Shown here: positions 1 through 9,848 of the stretch, piece after piece
How the letters are laid out: each line of letters starts with the position of its first letter
Numbering within the stretch: the first letter of the stretch is position 1
NCBI GenBank assembly: GCA_023423535.1
Contig: JAFAFL010000133.1
Coordinates: 114,953 to 178,952 of the forward strand
Source of the DNA: Pseudomonadota bacterium
Lineage (GTDB): Bacteria > Myxococcota > Myxococcia > Myxococcales > Myxococcaceae
Length of the DNA stretch: 64,000 nt
Direction of reading: 5' to 3'
Notes under the pieces: generated by a model
Database searches by the model: none
What the model saw: the letters and a program-made list of their open reading frames with translations, nothing else
Told to the model about the DNA's origin: nothing
Translations under genes and position numbers: made by a program

Positions 1-2
1 CC

Positions 3-968
3 CAGAAGATCTCCGCCGGCCTTCCTCGTCCGCTGCGCGTCGGCATGCGCGGCCCGAACGTGCGCACCGTGGAGCGCGAGCTGAAGGAGCTCGGCCTGTT
101 GAAGGGGCCGGCGGACGGGTTCTTCGACGCGAAGACGAAGGCGGCGGTGCAGCGCTACGAGCGCGCCCAGGGCTGGAAGGCGGACGGCGTCGTCGGAGAC
201 CGGCTCTTCCGGAAGCTCACCGGTGGGGGCGCGCAGGGAGACGCACCCGCGGGCAAGGACAGCTTCAACTTCCGCACCGTCAGCATCAACGTGAAGAGCA
301 ACCCGGAGATGTCGCAGGACAAGGTCCTTCACGACGTCCGCAAGGCAGCACGCGCGGGGAGCCTCATCGGCTGGAACGAGATCGGCCCGAAGCGCTACGC
401 CGACGCGATCCGCGGGCTGGGCAAGGACTGGGGCCACTACTTCCCGAAGCACGGCAACTACCAGATCCCCAACCCCATCTCCTGGAAGAAGAGCATCTGG
501 GAGAAGAAGGACGAGGGCTTCATGAAGACCCACGGCGGTCTCGCGAAGGTCTCGCCCTCCCGCTACATCACGTGGGTGGAGCTCGAGCACAAGAAGAGCG
601 GCCAGCGCGTGGTGCGGCTGAACACGCACCTCGTGAGCGGCGCGTGGTCCTCGCCGAAGCCCACCACCGAGTGGCGTCGCGCGCAGTGGAACACGCACAT
701 GAAGAAGCTCGACGCGCTGGTGGAGAAGTTCGAGAAGCAGGGCAAGGTCGTGATCGTCGGCGGCGACTTCAACCGCGACAGCCACCGGGTGCTGGGGAAG
801 GACGTGCGCTACGCGAGCGGCCTGCACACGCCGACGCACGGCAACCGGACGCTCGACTACATCATGCACACCCCGCACGAGGACCTGCGCAAGCTCGGCG
901 CGCGCTCGGAGGGCGGCTACCGGTCCGATCACGACGCGGTGATCGTGAAGTACCAGCTGAAGAAGTAG
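3..968 (+). CDS. Peptidoglycan-binding domain protein with EEP nuclease-fold domain (5' partial)
   Basis: The reading frame is open to the left edge of the window, and the segment PLRVGMRGPNV just before and across the first ATG (45) is the conserved opening of a PG_binding_1 domain, so the true start lies outside. That domain covers roughly the first 70 visible residues. After a short linker comes an endonuclease/exonuclease/phosphatase (DNase I-like) fold. Its metal and catalytic motifs are visible: WNEIG, GGDFNRD, LDYIM and a terminal SDHDAV. The second domain should hydrolyse a phosphodiester or phosphomonoester; the substrate cannot be told. The PG-binding domain suggests export to the wall, but any signal peptide is off-window. 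Two domains are clear; the combined role is inference. Confidence 0.85.
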   Translation, partial: QKISAGLPRPLRVGMRGPNVRTVERELKELGLLKGPADGFFDAKTKAAVQRYERAQGWKADGVVGDRLFRKLTGGGAQGDAPAGKDSFNFRTVSINVKSNPEMSQDKVLHDVRKAARAGSLIGWNEIGPKRYADAIRGLGKDWGHYFPKHGNYQIPNPISWKKSIWEKKDEGFMKTHGGLAKVSPSRYITWVELEHKKSGQRVVRLNTHLVSGAWSSPKPTTEWRRAQWNTHMKKLDALVEKFEKQGKVVIVGGDFNRDSHRVLGKDVRYASGLHTPTHGNRTLDYIMHTPHEDLRKLGARSEGGYRSDHDAVIVKYQLKK

Positions 969-1019
969 CGCCCGCGGCCGGTCCCCGAGGCGGCGCTGCT
1001 CGGTTAGCGTTTCGCCTCC

Positions 1020-1451
1020 ATGGAAACGAACGAACTCTATCGAGGCCGCCTCATCGACCACCTGCAGCTCGTGGTCACGGACCTGCAGCGAAGCCGCCGC
1101 TTCTACGAAGCGGTGCTCCCTGTGCTCGGCGTTCCCATCGGTGGAGAGGGCCCCGGCTTCTTCTGGGCGGATGAGTTCGTCGTCTCCGCCGTGGACAGCC
1201 CGGCGGCCACCGGACGTACGACCGGACGGAGCCACATCGCCTTCCAGGCGCGCGACAGGGAGATGGTGGAGCGCTTCCACAAGGCCGCGCTCGAGGCCGG
1301 TGGTACCGACAACGGCGCGCCGGGCCCGCGCTCGCACTACCACCCCGGGTACTACGCCGCGTTCGTTCTCGATCCGGATGGGAACAACCTCGAGGCCGTG
1401 TTTCACGGGCCCGCGAACAGGTCCGCGCCCGAGGTGAAGATCACGTTCTGA
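1020..1451 (+). CDS. VOC (glyoxalase/dioxygenase superfamily) protein
   Basis: A 143-residue protein of the vicinal oxygen chelate fold. The paired beta-alpha-beta-beta-beta modules are recognisable from IDHLQLVVTDL near the N-terminus and from SHIAF and VLDPDGNNLEAVFH later. Candidate metal ligands are His14, His72 and Glu125. Members include glyoxalases, extradiol dioxygenases and fosfomycin-resistance enzymes. This short single-domain type is usually annotated only as VOC family, and nothing here picks a substrate. The ATG lies 52 bases after the preceding stop. It is followed tail to tail by a minus-strand gene, so it is probably monocistronic. Likely cytosolic, as no signal peptide is seen. 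Confidence 0.85.
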   Translation: METNELYRGRLIDHLQLVVTDLQRSRRFYEAVLPVLGVPIGGEGPGFFWADEFVVSAVDSPAATGRTTGRSHIAFQARDREMVERFHKAALEAGGTDNGAPGPRSHYHPGYYAAFVLDPDGNNLEAVFHGPANRSAPEVKITF

Positions 1452-1497
1452 GGCCGCACGCCGGATCGCCTGTCCGGTATTCGCTCTCGTCGGCTGC

Positions 1498-2184
1498 CTA
1501 TCCGTATGGCGCGAGGTCGAGCAATGGCGTGTCCGCCTTCAGCGCGCCGCGCGGGACGTCGAACTGCTCTGCCGCCAGACGGAGCACCGCATCGAGCGCC
1601 TCATCGTCCCGCCATCGCGCGCCGGCCCGCACCAGCCTGCCGTAGTTGTGCGCGGAGGCGTCCTCCACCAGCGTTCTGAGCGTCCGAGCTGCGGGTACGC
1701 GAAGGAAGCTTCCCGCGCCCCAGACGCTCGCTGCCACAGCGAGGGTCACTGCACCTCCCGCGAGAGGTCCGAGCGTGAAGGCCGAGGCCGCGCCCACGGT
1801 CGCCATCGTGCGCCGCGCCTCGCGTGCATGGGCGGCGGGCCACGCAAGCGGGGGCAACCGCAGCACGAGCGCTCCTCCACCCCGTTCGACCTCTCGCCAC
1901 AGTTCCTGCCACTGCGCGGGCGCGAGCAGCTCGTCCAGTGGGACATCAAGGCTCACTGCCTCACGCGCGATGCCTCTCGCGCACAACTCACCGCGCAGCA
2001 GGTGGAACACGCGCTGAGACGCACAGAAGCCGGCCTGTCGTGCGGAGTCTGGCAGGGACATCGCCCGCCAGACGGCGTCGCGCACCTCGCCGAGGGTGCC
2101 CGCGCGCGCGGCAGCGTCGTCCGGGATACGCACCTCGAAGCGCGCCTCGACCGCCATCGCGAACTCGACGAGCTCCAGACCCAT
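1498..2184 (-). CDS. Acyl-carrier-like membrane protein of unknown function
   Basis: A 228-residue protein not recognised as a named family. I chose the ATG at 2184 because a strong GGAGGT lies 7 nt before it; the frame is open further upstream to 2253, including an ATG at 2208, but without a good site. Residues 1-40 (GLELVEFAMAVEARFEVRIP...) look like the half of an acyl carrier protein that follows the phosphopantetheine serine, but the DSL serine itself is absent. Residues 56-88 and 195-228 (DAVLRLAAEQFDV...ADTPLLDLAPYG) look like the half that precedes that serine. One hydrophobic helix is present at about 132-156. It could be a degenerate or permuted carrier fold on the membrane; function unknown. 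Confidence 0.7.
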   Translation of the reverse strand: MGLELVEFAMAVEARFEVRIPDDAAARAGTLGEVRDAVWRAMSLPDSARQAGFCASQRVFHLLRGELCARGIAREAVSLDVPLDELLAPAQWQELWREVERGGGALVLRLPPLAWPAAHAREARRTMATVGAASAFTLGPLAGGAVTLAVAASVWGAGSFLRVPAARTLRTLVEDASAHNYGRLVRAGARWRDDEALDAVLRLAAEQFDVPRGALKADTPLLDLAPYG

Positions 2185-2191
2185 GACGCGC

Positions 2192-2201
2192 ACCTCCCTC
2201 C
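2192..2201 (-). promoter_or_regulatory. Strong Shine-Dalgarno site deciding the start at 2184
   Basis: Read on the minus strand the site is GGAGGGAGGT, with GGAGGT 7 nt before the ATG at 2184. It favours that start over the ATG at 2208 and the longer frame from 2253. Confidence 0.65.
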
Positions 2202-2297
2202 GCACCATTTCGCCCGAGGTGGCGCGCCTGCAAGCGCCCCGGTCGGAGTGCACGTACCTGTTGCCACGCCCGGACAGCAGTCATTACGACCGGGCCC

Positions 2298-3488
2298 ATG
2301 CGTACCTCTCTGCTCTCCACCTCCCTCGCCGGGGCGCTCGCCTTCTCCGCGCTGGCGACCGGCTGCCGCTCCACGCCGAAAGCGGAGCGCTGCACGTACG
2401 TGGAGGACGGCTTCGGCCCCGCGGGCACGGTGCCGGTGCGCGCGGAGACTGTGGTCGAAGGACTGGAGGTTCCCTGGAGCCTCGCGTTCCTCCCACCCTC
2501 CGCCGAAGGCCGCGCAGGCGACGTGCTCGTCACCGAGCGCCCGGGCCGGCTGCGGCTCGTTCGTGACGGCGCGCTCGTCCCGCAACCTCTGGCGACGATC
2601 GAGGTCGATCCCGGCGGCGAGGGCGGGCTGCAGGGCCTCGCGCTGCACCCGGACTTCGCGAGCACGCGGCAGTTCTTCCTCTACTTCACGGCCCAGAAGG
2701 ACGGCGAGAAGGTCAACCGGCTCGAACGCTGGGTTCTCTCTGAAGATCGGCGCTCCGCCCTCTTCGAGAAGCGGCTGATGGACGACCTCCCCGGCGCGCG
2801 CTTCCACCACGGCGGGCGCATCCGCATCGGGCCGGATCGGATGCTCTACGTGAGCGTGGGCGACGCGCGCGAGCCGGCCCTCGCGCAAGACCTCCGCTCA
2901 CCCGCGGGCGCGATCCTCAGGCTCGGGCTCGAGGGGGAGATCCCCTCCGACAACCCCACACCCGGCAGCCCGATCTTCATCAGCGGCGTGCGCAACTCAC
3001 AGGGCTTCGACTGGCTCTCCGATGACCGCCTCATCGTCACCGACCACGGACCCTCCGGCGACACGCTGCGCTTCGGGCACGACCGGGTGCAGGTCGCGTC
3101 GGCAGGCGAGAACCTCGGCTGGCCGGAGACGTACGGCTGCGAGGTGAAGGCCGGCTACGTGCCCGCGATCATCTCCTGGAAGAGCGCGGCCCCTCCCGGC
3201 GGCGCGGCGATCTACCGCGGTGACGCCATCCCCGAGTGGAAGGGCAGCCTGCTCATCGGGACGCTCAAGTCGCGGCACCTGCAGCGGGTGCAGCTGTCGG
3301 AGGACGGCACCGCCGTCGCGCTCCACGAGGTCTATCTGGAGGGCGAACCGCCGAACGGGCTCGGCCGGATCCGCGAGGTCGTCAACGGGCCGGACGGCCA
3401 CCTCTGGGTGACCACGAGCAACTGTGACGGTCGCGGCGAGTGCGGCCCGAACAAGGACCGCATCGTCCGCATCCTGCCCGCGCGCTGA
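2298..3488 (+). CDS. PQQ-dependent sugar dehydrogenase-like lipoprotein
   Basis: A 396-residue exported protein. The N-terminus has a signal peptide ending in a lipobox (LATGC, Cys23), so it should be lipid-anchored. The rest matches the glucose/sorbosone dehydrogenase six-bladed propeller family (GSDH): VPWSLAFLP, RPGRLRLV, EGGLQGLALHPDF, HHGGRIRIGPDRMLYVSVGD and GYVPAIISW blocks are in the expected order. Family members oxidise aldose sugars with pyrroloquinoline quinone in the periplasm; several myxobacterial members have no proven substrate. Its ATG lies over 110 bases from the divergent gene at 2184, so it has its own promoter region. Its stop nearly abuts the convergent gene ending at 3496. 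Confidence 0.88.
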   Translation: MRTSLLSTSLAGALAFSALATGCRSTPKAERCTYVEDGFGPAGTVPVRAETVVEGLEVPWSLAFLPPSAEGRAGDVLVTERPGRLRLVRDGALVPQPLATIEVDPGGEGGLQGLALHPDFASTRQFFLYFTAQKDGEKVNRLERWVLSEDRRSALFEKRLMDDLPGARFHHGGRIRIGPDRMLYVSVGDAREPALAQDLRSPAGAILRLGLEGEIPSDNPTPGSPIFISGVRNSQGFDWLSDDRLIVTDHGPSGDTLRFGHDRVQVASAGENLGWPETYGCEVKAGYVPAIISWKSAAPPGGAAIYRGDAIPEWKGSLLIGTLKSRHLQRVQLSEDGTAVALHEVYLEGEPPNGLGRIREVVNGPDGHLWVTTSNCDGRGECGPNKDRIVRILPAR

Positions 3489-3495
3489 AGCCCGC

Positions 3496-5397
3496 TCAGG
3501 GGCAGGTGATGTTGCACTGCGTGGGCACCGCCTGGACGCAGAAGTTGTCCCAGTCGGTGTTGCAGCAGAACGGATCCGCCTCGCACACCTTCTTCACGCA
3601 GGGGTCGCACGAGCGCACCAGCGGCTGCGACGCGGCGCCGGTCTGGCAGAACGAGTGCGCGCAGTTGCAGGTGAAGTTGCTCGTGTTCGGCGAGCTCAGC
3701 CCGGTCGGGCAGATGGTGGGGTCCATCGCCGCCTGACGGCAGAGCGTGTCCCAGGTGTTCGTGCAGCAGAACGGATCCTGCGCGCAGACATTGGCCACGC
3801 AGTTGTTGTTCGCGCCGGTGTACGAGCAGTACTGGGTGTTCAGCGCGACGCCGGTGGTGCACGCCGAATGCGGGCAGGTCGATGCGGTGCCGCAGCCCGA
3901 GATGGGCGTGTTCGTCACCACGCCGTTCACGCAAGAGTCGGTGGTGCAGGCGTTGTTGTCGTTCACGCTCACGCCGCAGCCGCCGCAGTTCGCCGCGTCG
4001 GTGTTGCCGTTCACCTCGCAGCCGTTGGTGCGCAGGTTGTTGTCGCAGTTGAGGAAACCCGCCGCGCAGACGCCGGTACAGTTCCCGCCCGAGCACGCGT
4101 TCTGCGCCACGTTGTTGCCCGAGCAGGCCATGCCGCAGCCGCCGCAGTGCTGGGGGCTCGAGGCGGTGTTCGTCTCGCAGCCGTCGCTCTGCTTGTTGCT
4201 GTTGCAGTCGCTGAAGCCCGCCGCGCAGGTCCCTCCGGCGCACGACCCGTTGCTGCACGAGGGCGTGATGTTCTGCGACGAGCACGCCACCCCACAGCCG
4301 CCGCAGTGCGCGAGGTTGTTCGAGACACTCGTCTCGCACCCGTTCGCGTTGTCGTTGTCGCAGTTGCCAAGCCCTGCCCCGCAGCCGTTGCAGACGCCGC
4401 CGGCACAGTTCACGCCCGGCACGCAGTCCAGCGGGCTGCCGCAGGTCTGGTTGAAGCCGCACTTCTGCGGACAGGAGCCGCCGCAGTCGATGTCGCTCTC
4501 CGTCCCGTTGAGCACGCCGTCGGTGCACAGGGGGGCCTGGCAGACGCCGCCGGTGCAGACGCGGCTCACGCAGTCGCTCGGGCCCGCGCAGCCCTGACCG
4601 GGCGGACACTTCGCCGCGCAGTTGCCGCCGCAGTCGGTGCCGGTCTCGCTGCCGTTCTTCACGCCGTCGTTGCAGTTCGGCGCCTGGCACTGGCCGTTCT
4701 GGCACACGTTGCTCTCGCAGCTCTGAGCCATCGTGCAGGTGCGTCCCGCCGAGCAGAGCGGACACCCGCCGCCGCCGCAGTCGATGTCGCTCTCGGTCCC
4801 GTTCTTCACGCCGTCGGTGCACGAGGCCGCCGCGCACACGTTGCCCATGCACACGTTGGAGAGGCAGTCCGTCGGCTCCGCGCAGCCCGCGCCCACCGCG
4901 CACTTCTGCTGGCAGCTTCCGCCGCAGTCGATGCCCGTCTCGCTCTGGTTCTTCACCCCGTCGGTGCAGCTCGCCGCCGCGCACTGACCGGCGAGGCACA
5001 CGCCGCTCTCGCAGTCGCCGGCGACGCCGCAGCCCTTGCCCACCGAGCACTTCGCGCAGCCGGTGCCGCCGCCGCAGTCCGCGTCGCTCTCGGTGCCGTT
5101 CTTCACCCCGTCGTCGCAGGTGGGCGTCTGACAGCGCGCGGTGCGGCAGACAGCGCTCTCACAGTCGCCGTCGTCGTGGCACGTCTTCTCCGGGATGCAG
5201 CGGTTGGGACAGGTCCCGCCGCAGTCCACGTCGCTCTCGGTGCCGTTGGCCTTGCCGTCGTTGCACGAGGGCACCGCGCCCTGCGGTGGCAGCACCCCGG
5301 CGTCCGGCGGGGGCGTGACCTCCGTCTCACCGCAGGCCAGCAGCAGGGTTCCGCACAGCACGATTGCCGGCAGACACGCGCGCGTCATCGACGTCAT
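3496..5397 (-). CDS. Cys-rich repeat lipoprotein, probable surface protein
   Basis: A 633-residue exported protein with a lipobox near residue 22 (LLLACGE). Six tandem units of about 45 residues follow, each opening with a C-D-G-x-x-N-G-x-E-S-D-x-D-C-G-G block and carrying eight or more cysteines. Next come three units built around CETN...HCGGCG, then two copies of a C-terminal DPFCC...WD..C motif. This looks like a disulphide-stapled extracellular rod, a plan common in myxobacterial and other deltaproteobacterial surface proteins; no catalytic residues are visible. ATGs at 5397 and 5388 are both possible. It is probably monocistronic and adhesive or structural, which is inference only. Confidence 0.82.
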   Translation of the reverse strand: MTSMTRACLPAIVLCGTLLLACGETEVTPPPDAGVLPPQGAVPSCNDGKANGTESDVDCGGTCPNRCIPEKTCHDDGDCESAVCRTARCQTPTCDDGVKNGTESDADCGGGTGCAKCSVGKGCGVAGDCESGVCLAGQCAAASCTDGVKNQSETGIDCGGSCQQKCAVGAGCAEPTDCLSNVCMGNVCAAASCTDGVKNGTESDIDCGGGGCPLCSAGRTCTMAQSCESNVCQNGQCQAPNCNDGVKNGSETGTDCGGNCAAKCPPGQGCAGPSDCVSRVCTGGVCQAPLCTDGVLNGTESDIDCGGSCPQKCGFNQTCGSPLDCVPGVNCAGGVCNGCGAGLGNCDNDNANGCETSVSNNLAHCGGCGVACSSQNITPSCSNGSCAGGTCAAGFSDCNSNKQSDGCETNTASSPQHCGGCGMACSGNNVAQNACSGGNCTGVCAAGFLNCDNNLRTNGCEVNGNTDAANCGGCGVSVNDNNACTTDSCVNGVVTNTPISGCGTASTCPHSACTTGVALNTQYCSYTGANNNCVANVCAQDPFCCTNTWDTLCRQAAMDPTICPTGLSSPNTSNFTCNCAHSFCQTGAASQPLVRSCDPCVKKVCEADPFCCNTDWDNFCVQAVPTQCNITCP

Positions 5398-5463
5398 GCC
5401 CGCGAGCTTCGCTCGATCCTTCAGCGCGCGTCCAGAATGCCACCCGACAGACCGTCTAATGGA

Positions 5464-7179
5464 TCAGGCCCGCAGCGCCGCGGTGGCAATGCCGGGGATC
5501 TTCATCCAGCCCGGATCCATCTCGAACTCCACCAGCCTCTTCGCGAGCTGGTGCACCGAGCGATGTCCCGGGAACCACGGATGCACCGGCGAGACCTTGT
5601 GCGGCGCGCGCAGCACGCACTTCTCGATCCCCTCGAGCATGAACGTGTTGTGCACCCAGCCGCGGCCGCTCTGGATGTTCTGCAGCGTGGACGAGGGATG
5701 ACCTCCCCACGGCGTCACGCCCAGCGCGAACACGCCGCCCGCCCAGGTGTTCACCACCACCGAGCCGTAGCGGAGCGCGCGGATGGCCTCCTCCACCTGC
5801 GGGCCGAAGACGGGATCCTTCATCGTGCGGTCGTGCACCACCAGCGTCACCGCGAGCGTGCCCCACACCTTCTCGTTCACGAACTTCACCGCCTCGCGCA
5901 CGAAGGCGCCCGGGTCGTCACCGCCGAGCCGCGTCTCCGAGAGCACCGCGCACCACGGCTCCTGCTGGAAGACGCGGTCCTCGACCTGCCGCGGATCGAC
6001 ATCGGGGATGATCGCCCACGGGAGGTGGCCCTCCTTCATCGGGCCCACGAGCTTCAGCCCCGGACGGCCCTCGGTGAACTGCTTCCAGCGATCCTCCGCG
6101 CCCGGGTAGTACGCGCGACGCACCGCGCCCTTGCCCAGGGAGCGCTCGATGTTCGAGAGCAGCTTCTCGCGCTTGTCCCAGCCGCGCGGCACCGTCAGCA
6201 GCTTGGCCGCGTTGCAGTTGAAGGACGCGTTGTTCGTCACCATCCCGGCGATGTTGTCCGCCTGGAACTGCAGCTCCGCGTCGGTCCACGGGCCGGGCAC
6301 CACGATCACCGGCGTCACGTTCCCCAGCTCGCTGGTGATGGCCTTCTGCAGGAGCGGCCGGTTCTCCCGCATCCGCGCCTCGCGCTCGGCGCCCGGCGGT
6401 CCCCACACCATGAGGTCGTGCGTCTTGTCCGAGCCGGTGATGTGGATCTCGTCCACCAGCGGGTGCTCGACGAGCGTCTTGCCCACCTCCGCGCCGCCGT
6501 ACACCACCGCGAGGAACCCGCGATCGATCGCGGTCCTGAACGCGCGCTCGATGAAGGGCCCGAGGTACTCGTTCACCGGGTTCATCTTGAGGACGCAGAC
6601 GGTGCCCTCGACGAACATCTTGTGGATCACGTCCGTGGGCGGGATCGCGTTCACGTTGCCCGCGCCGAGCACGAGGCAGAGCCGGCCCTCGTGCGGCTTC
6701 TTGTAGAAGAGGGCCTGGCGCTCACGCAGGTCGCGCTCGGTGACGCCCGCCTCCATGTGCACGTGCGCGGTGTGCCCGGCGAGGAGCATCCCCTCGAGCT
6801 TGTTGAAGGGGAACACCTGCACCGAGAGCCGGCCGTCCGGCAGCTTCGAGATCCACTGCTTCTCCAGCCGCGGCGCGCCGTAGCGCTTGATCTGCTCGAG
6901 GCTCTCCGAGAGCAGCCGCAGGTTGCGGATCGTCACCATCGGCCCGGCGAGCCACTCCTCGCCGGCGACCGGGCTCTCGGGATCGATCCCCTTCGCGCGA
7001 CAGGCGGCGATCACGCTGGCGTCCGCGATCTCGTGGAAGCCGCGCCGCATCTCGTTGCAGAGGCGGATGCGCTCATCCAGCGAGAGCTTCACGAACGCGC
7101 GGCTGCCCTCCTTCACGCGCTCGACGATGGCGGTCAGCTTCTCCTGCGGGGTCGGGGTCAGCTTCTCGGCGGCGGTCAT
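5464..7179 (-). CDS. Aldehyde dehydrogenase family protein
   Basis: A 571-residue cytosolic enzyme of the NAD(P)-dependent aldehyde dehydrogenase superfamily. The general-base glutamate block ITSELGNVTPVIV (Glu284) and the nucleophile block ASFNCNAAK (Cys322) are present, as is the dinucleotide-binding region LGAGNVNAIPP. It is about 70-90 residues longer than classical members, with extra N-terminal helices, which fits a distinct subfamily often called only aldehyde dehydrogenase. It should oxidise an aldehyde to an acid or acyl-CoA; the substrate is not evident. The start ATG is followed by a normal N-terminus without a signal peptide. It lies 66 bases after the divergent or co-directional neighbours and shows no operon overlap. 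Confidence 0.9.
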   Translation of the reverse strand: MTAAEKLTPTPQEKLTAIVERVKEGSRAFVKLSLDERIRLCNEMRRGFHEIADASVIAACRAKGIDPESPVAGEEWLAGPMVTIRNLRLLSESLEQIKRYGAPRLEKQWISKLPDGRLSVQVFPFNKLEGMLLAGHTAHVHMEAGVTERDLRERQALFYKKPHEGRLCLVLGAGNVNAIPPTDVIHKMFVEGTVCVLKMNPVNEYLGPFIERAFRTAIDRGFLAVVYGGAEVGKTLVEHPLVDEIHITGSDKTHDLMVWGPPGAEREARMRENRPLLQKAITSELGNVTPVIVVPGPWTDAELQFQADNIAGMVTNNASFNCNAAKLLTVPRGWDKREKLLSNIERSLGKGAVRRAYYPGAEDRWKQFTEGRPGLKLVGPMKEGHLPWAIIPDVDPRQVEDRVFQQEPWCAVLSETRLGGDDPGAFVREAVKFVNEKVWGTLAVTLVVHDRTMKDPVFGPQVEEAIRALRYGSVVVNTWAGGVFALGVTPWGGHPSSTLQNIQSGRGWVHNTFMLEGIEKCVLRAPHKVSPVHPWFPGHRSVHQLAKRLVEFEMDPGWMKIPGIATAALRA

Positions 7180-7233
7180 GGGCCCGCAGGTATAGCGCAG
7201 GCGCGGTGGCCGAACCCCAGACGGCCCGAAGGC

Positions 7234-8511
7234 TCAACCCTCGAAGTCGAACCCCGCGCCGAGCCCGGCGAACACGCCGCGATGAAGCCCGCCGCTCCCC
7301 TGCGCCTGCGGAAGGAACACGGTGCCCCCGTTGGCCAGCACATAGACCGACGGAACGATCCGGTAGCGAGCTTCACCTGCGATGAACCAGCGGGTGCTCC
7401 AGTCGTCATCGCGCGGCCCGAGTCCGGTCACACCGAAGCGCGCGCTCAACGCACCCTGCCCATCGAAGAGCCTCGCGCCGAGCGTCGTCTCCACGTCGGT
7501 CCTGCCCTCGAGGAAGTGCTCGGAGGCGAGGGTCCCTGCGAAGACTTCACCCAGCGACAACGCGACCTCGCCGCGGAAGGAGAGTCCTCGTGGGCGAGTT
7601 CCCATCCCCTCACCACCGGGCTCGAGTCGCGCGAGCTCGTGATCCCACCGCACCGCGCCCGGCCTGAAGCGCTCACCACCCGCGCGCGCGTCCGCCCTGA
7701 ACCCGAGCCTTCCCGGCAACTTTCGCGAGCCCACCTCCACGTCACCCGCCACACCCAGCTGCGCACCGAGCAGCTCGCCCACGCCCTCCGACCGCGCGCG
7801 CGCAAAACGCCCACCACCGCCGAGATGCGCGGAGAGCCTGAGTGAAGAGGCGCGGACGATCGCGGTCTCCGCCTCGAGCCACCCCAGCGTGAACGCGCCG
7901 GATCTCCCACCCGTGAGCCCCGACTCGTGCAGCGCGGAGAGGGACAGGTAGGTCCGATCGTGCAGCTGCGGCGCCGCACCGAACGTGCGCGCGAGATCCA
8001 GCGCCAGCTCTCCGGCCACGACGCGCCCGAGCAACACGTCGCTGGCGAAGAGCTCCGTGCGCAAGGGCCCCGTCCGCAGCACTGCCTGCGCGCCCGCCGG
8101 ATGGTGGTCGGGGTTGAGCCGGTTCGCGTAGCGCTGCAGGAGCGCGCCGTTGCCCAGCGTGTGTGACTCGAACGCGCCCGCCCGCAGGAGAAAGACGCCG
8201 CCCTCGGTGCCCAGACGCAGGTGCCGCAGGAGCTGCCCGAAGTCCGAGGCCTCGTCCCAGTCCTCGCGGCGCAAGAGCCCGAAGTGGTCTCGCGTGCGTT
8301 GGCTCGGCGCCGCGTCGTACGCCCGAAGTCGCAGCGGCGCGCCGAGCTCCAGCGCGAACACGTCGCCGCTCTCCACCGCGAGGAGCGGCGTCACCACCGC
8401 GAAGAGATCCTGCGCTCCTCCGCGCGGTCCGGACGGGAAGCTCTGGAGCGACACCTCCACCCCGCCCGCCTGCGCCAGGAGCACGCCGAGGGTCAGAGCG
8501 AGCGCACCCAT
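7234..8511 (-). CDS. Putative outer-membrane beta-barrel protein
   Basis: A 425-residue protein of no recognised family. The N-terminus (MGALALTLGVLLAQAGG) is a signal peptide. Much of the mature part shows alternating hydrophobic and polar residues typical of beta strands, with Gly/Arg/Phe-rich turns such as LGGGGRFARARSEG, and the protein ends with a strand-like GVFAGLGAGFDFEG whose last residues are hydrophobic/acidic. These features suggest an outer-membrane barrel of perhaps 16 or more strands, but no porin signature is visible. It runs divergently from the CxxCH/MopE-type gene at 8595 with 83 bases between them. Function unknown. Confidence 0.72.
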   Translation of the reverse strand: MGALALTLGVLLAQAGGVEVSLQSFPSGPRGGAQDLFAVVTPLLAVESGDVFALELGAPLRLRAYDAAPSQRTRDHFGLLRREDWDEASDFGQLLRHLRLGTEGGVFLLRAGAFESHTLGNGALLQRYANRLNPDHHPAGAQAVLRTGPLRTELFASDVLLGRVVAGELALDLARTFGAAPQLHDRTYLSLSALHESGLTGGRSGAFTLGWLEAETAIVRASSLRLSAHLGGGGRFARARSEGVGELLGAQLGVAGDVEVGSRKLPGRLGFRADARAGGERFRPGAVRWDHELARLEPGGEGMGTRPRGLSFRGEVALSLGEVFAGTLASEHFLEGRTDVETTLGARLFDGQGALSARFGVTGLGPRDDDWSTRWFIAGEARYRIVPSVYVLANGGTVFLPQAQGSGGLHRGVFAGLGAGFDFEG

Positions 8512-8594
8512 GCCGCAAAGTTAGGCCAGGCCCGGCACGCTCTCGACTTTGTGACCGCACTTCGCGGCGCGGGCTCGACTCTGCGGGAGCGCCG

Positions 8595-9844
<1,250 letters not shown>

Positions 9845-9848
<4 letters not shown>

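Noticed and set aside
3496..5397. CRISPR-like regular repeats
   Set aside because: Repeats are about 140 bases, in frame, degenerate at third positions and encode Cys modules; there are no unique spacers.
3424..7845. Very long plus-strand open frame (1473 codons) over several minus-strand genes
   Set aside because: It lies antisense to well-recognised proteins, has Arg/His/Ala-rich content typical of shadow frames in GC-rich DNA, and shows no domain.
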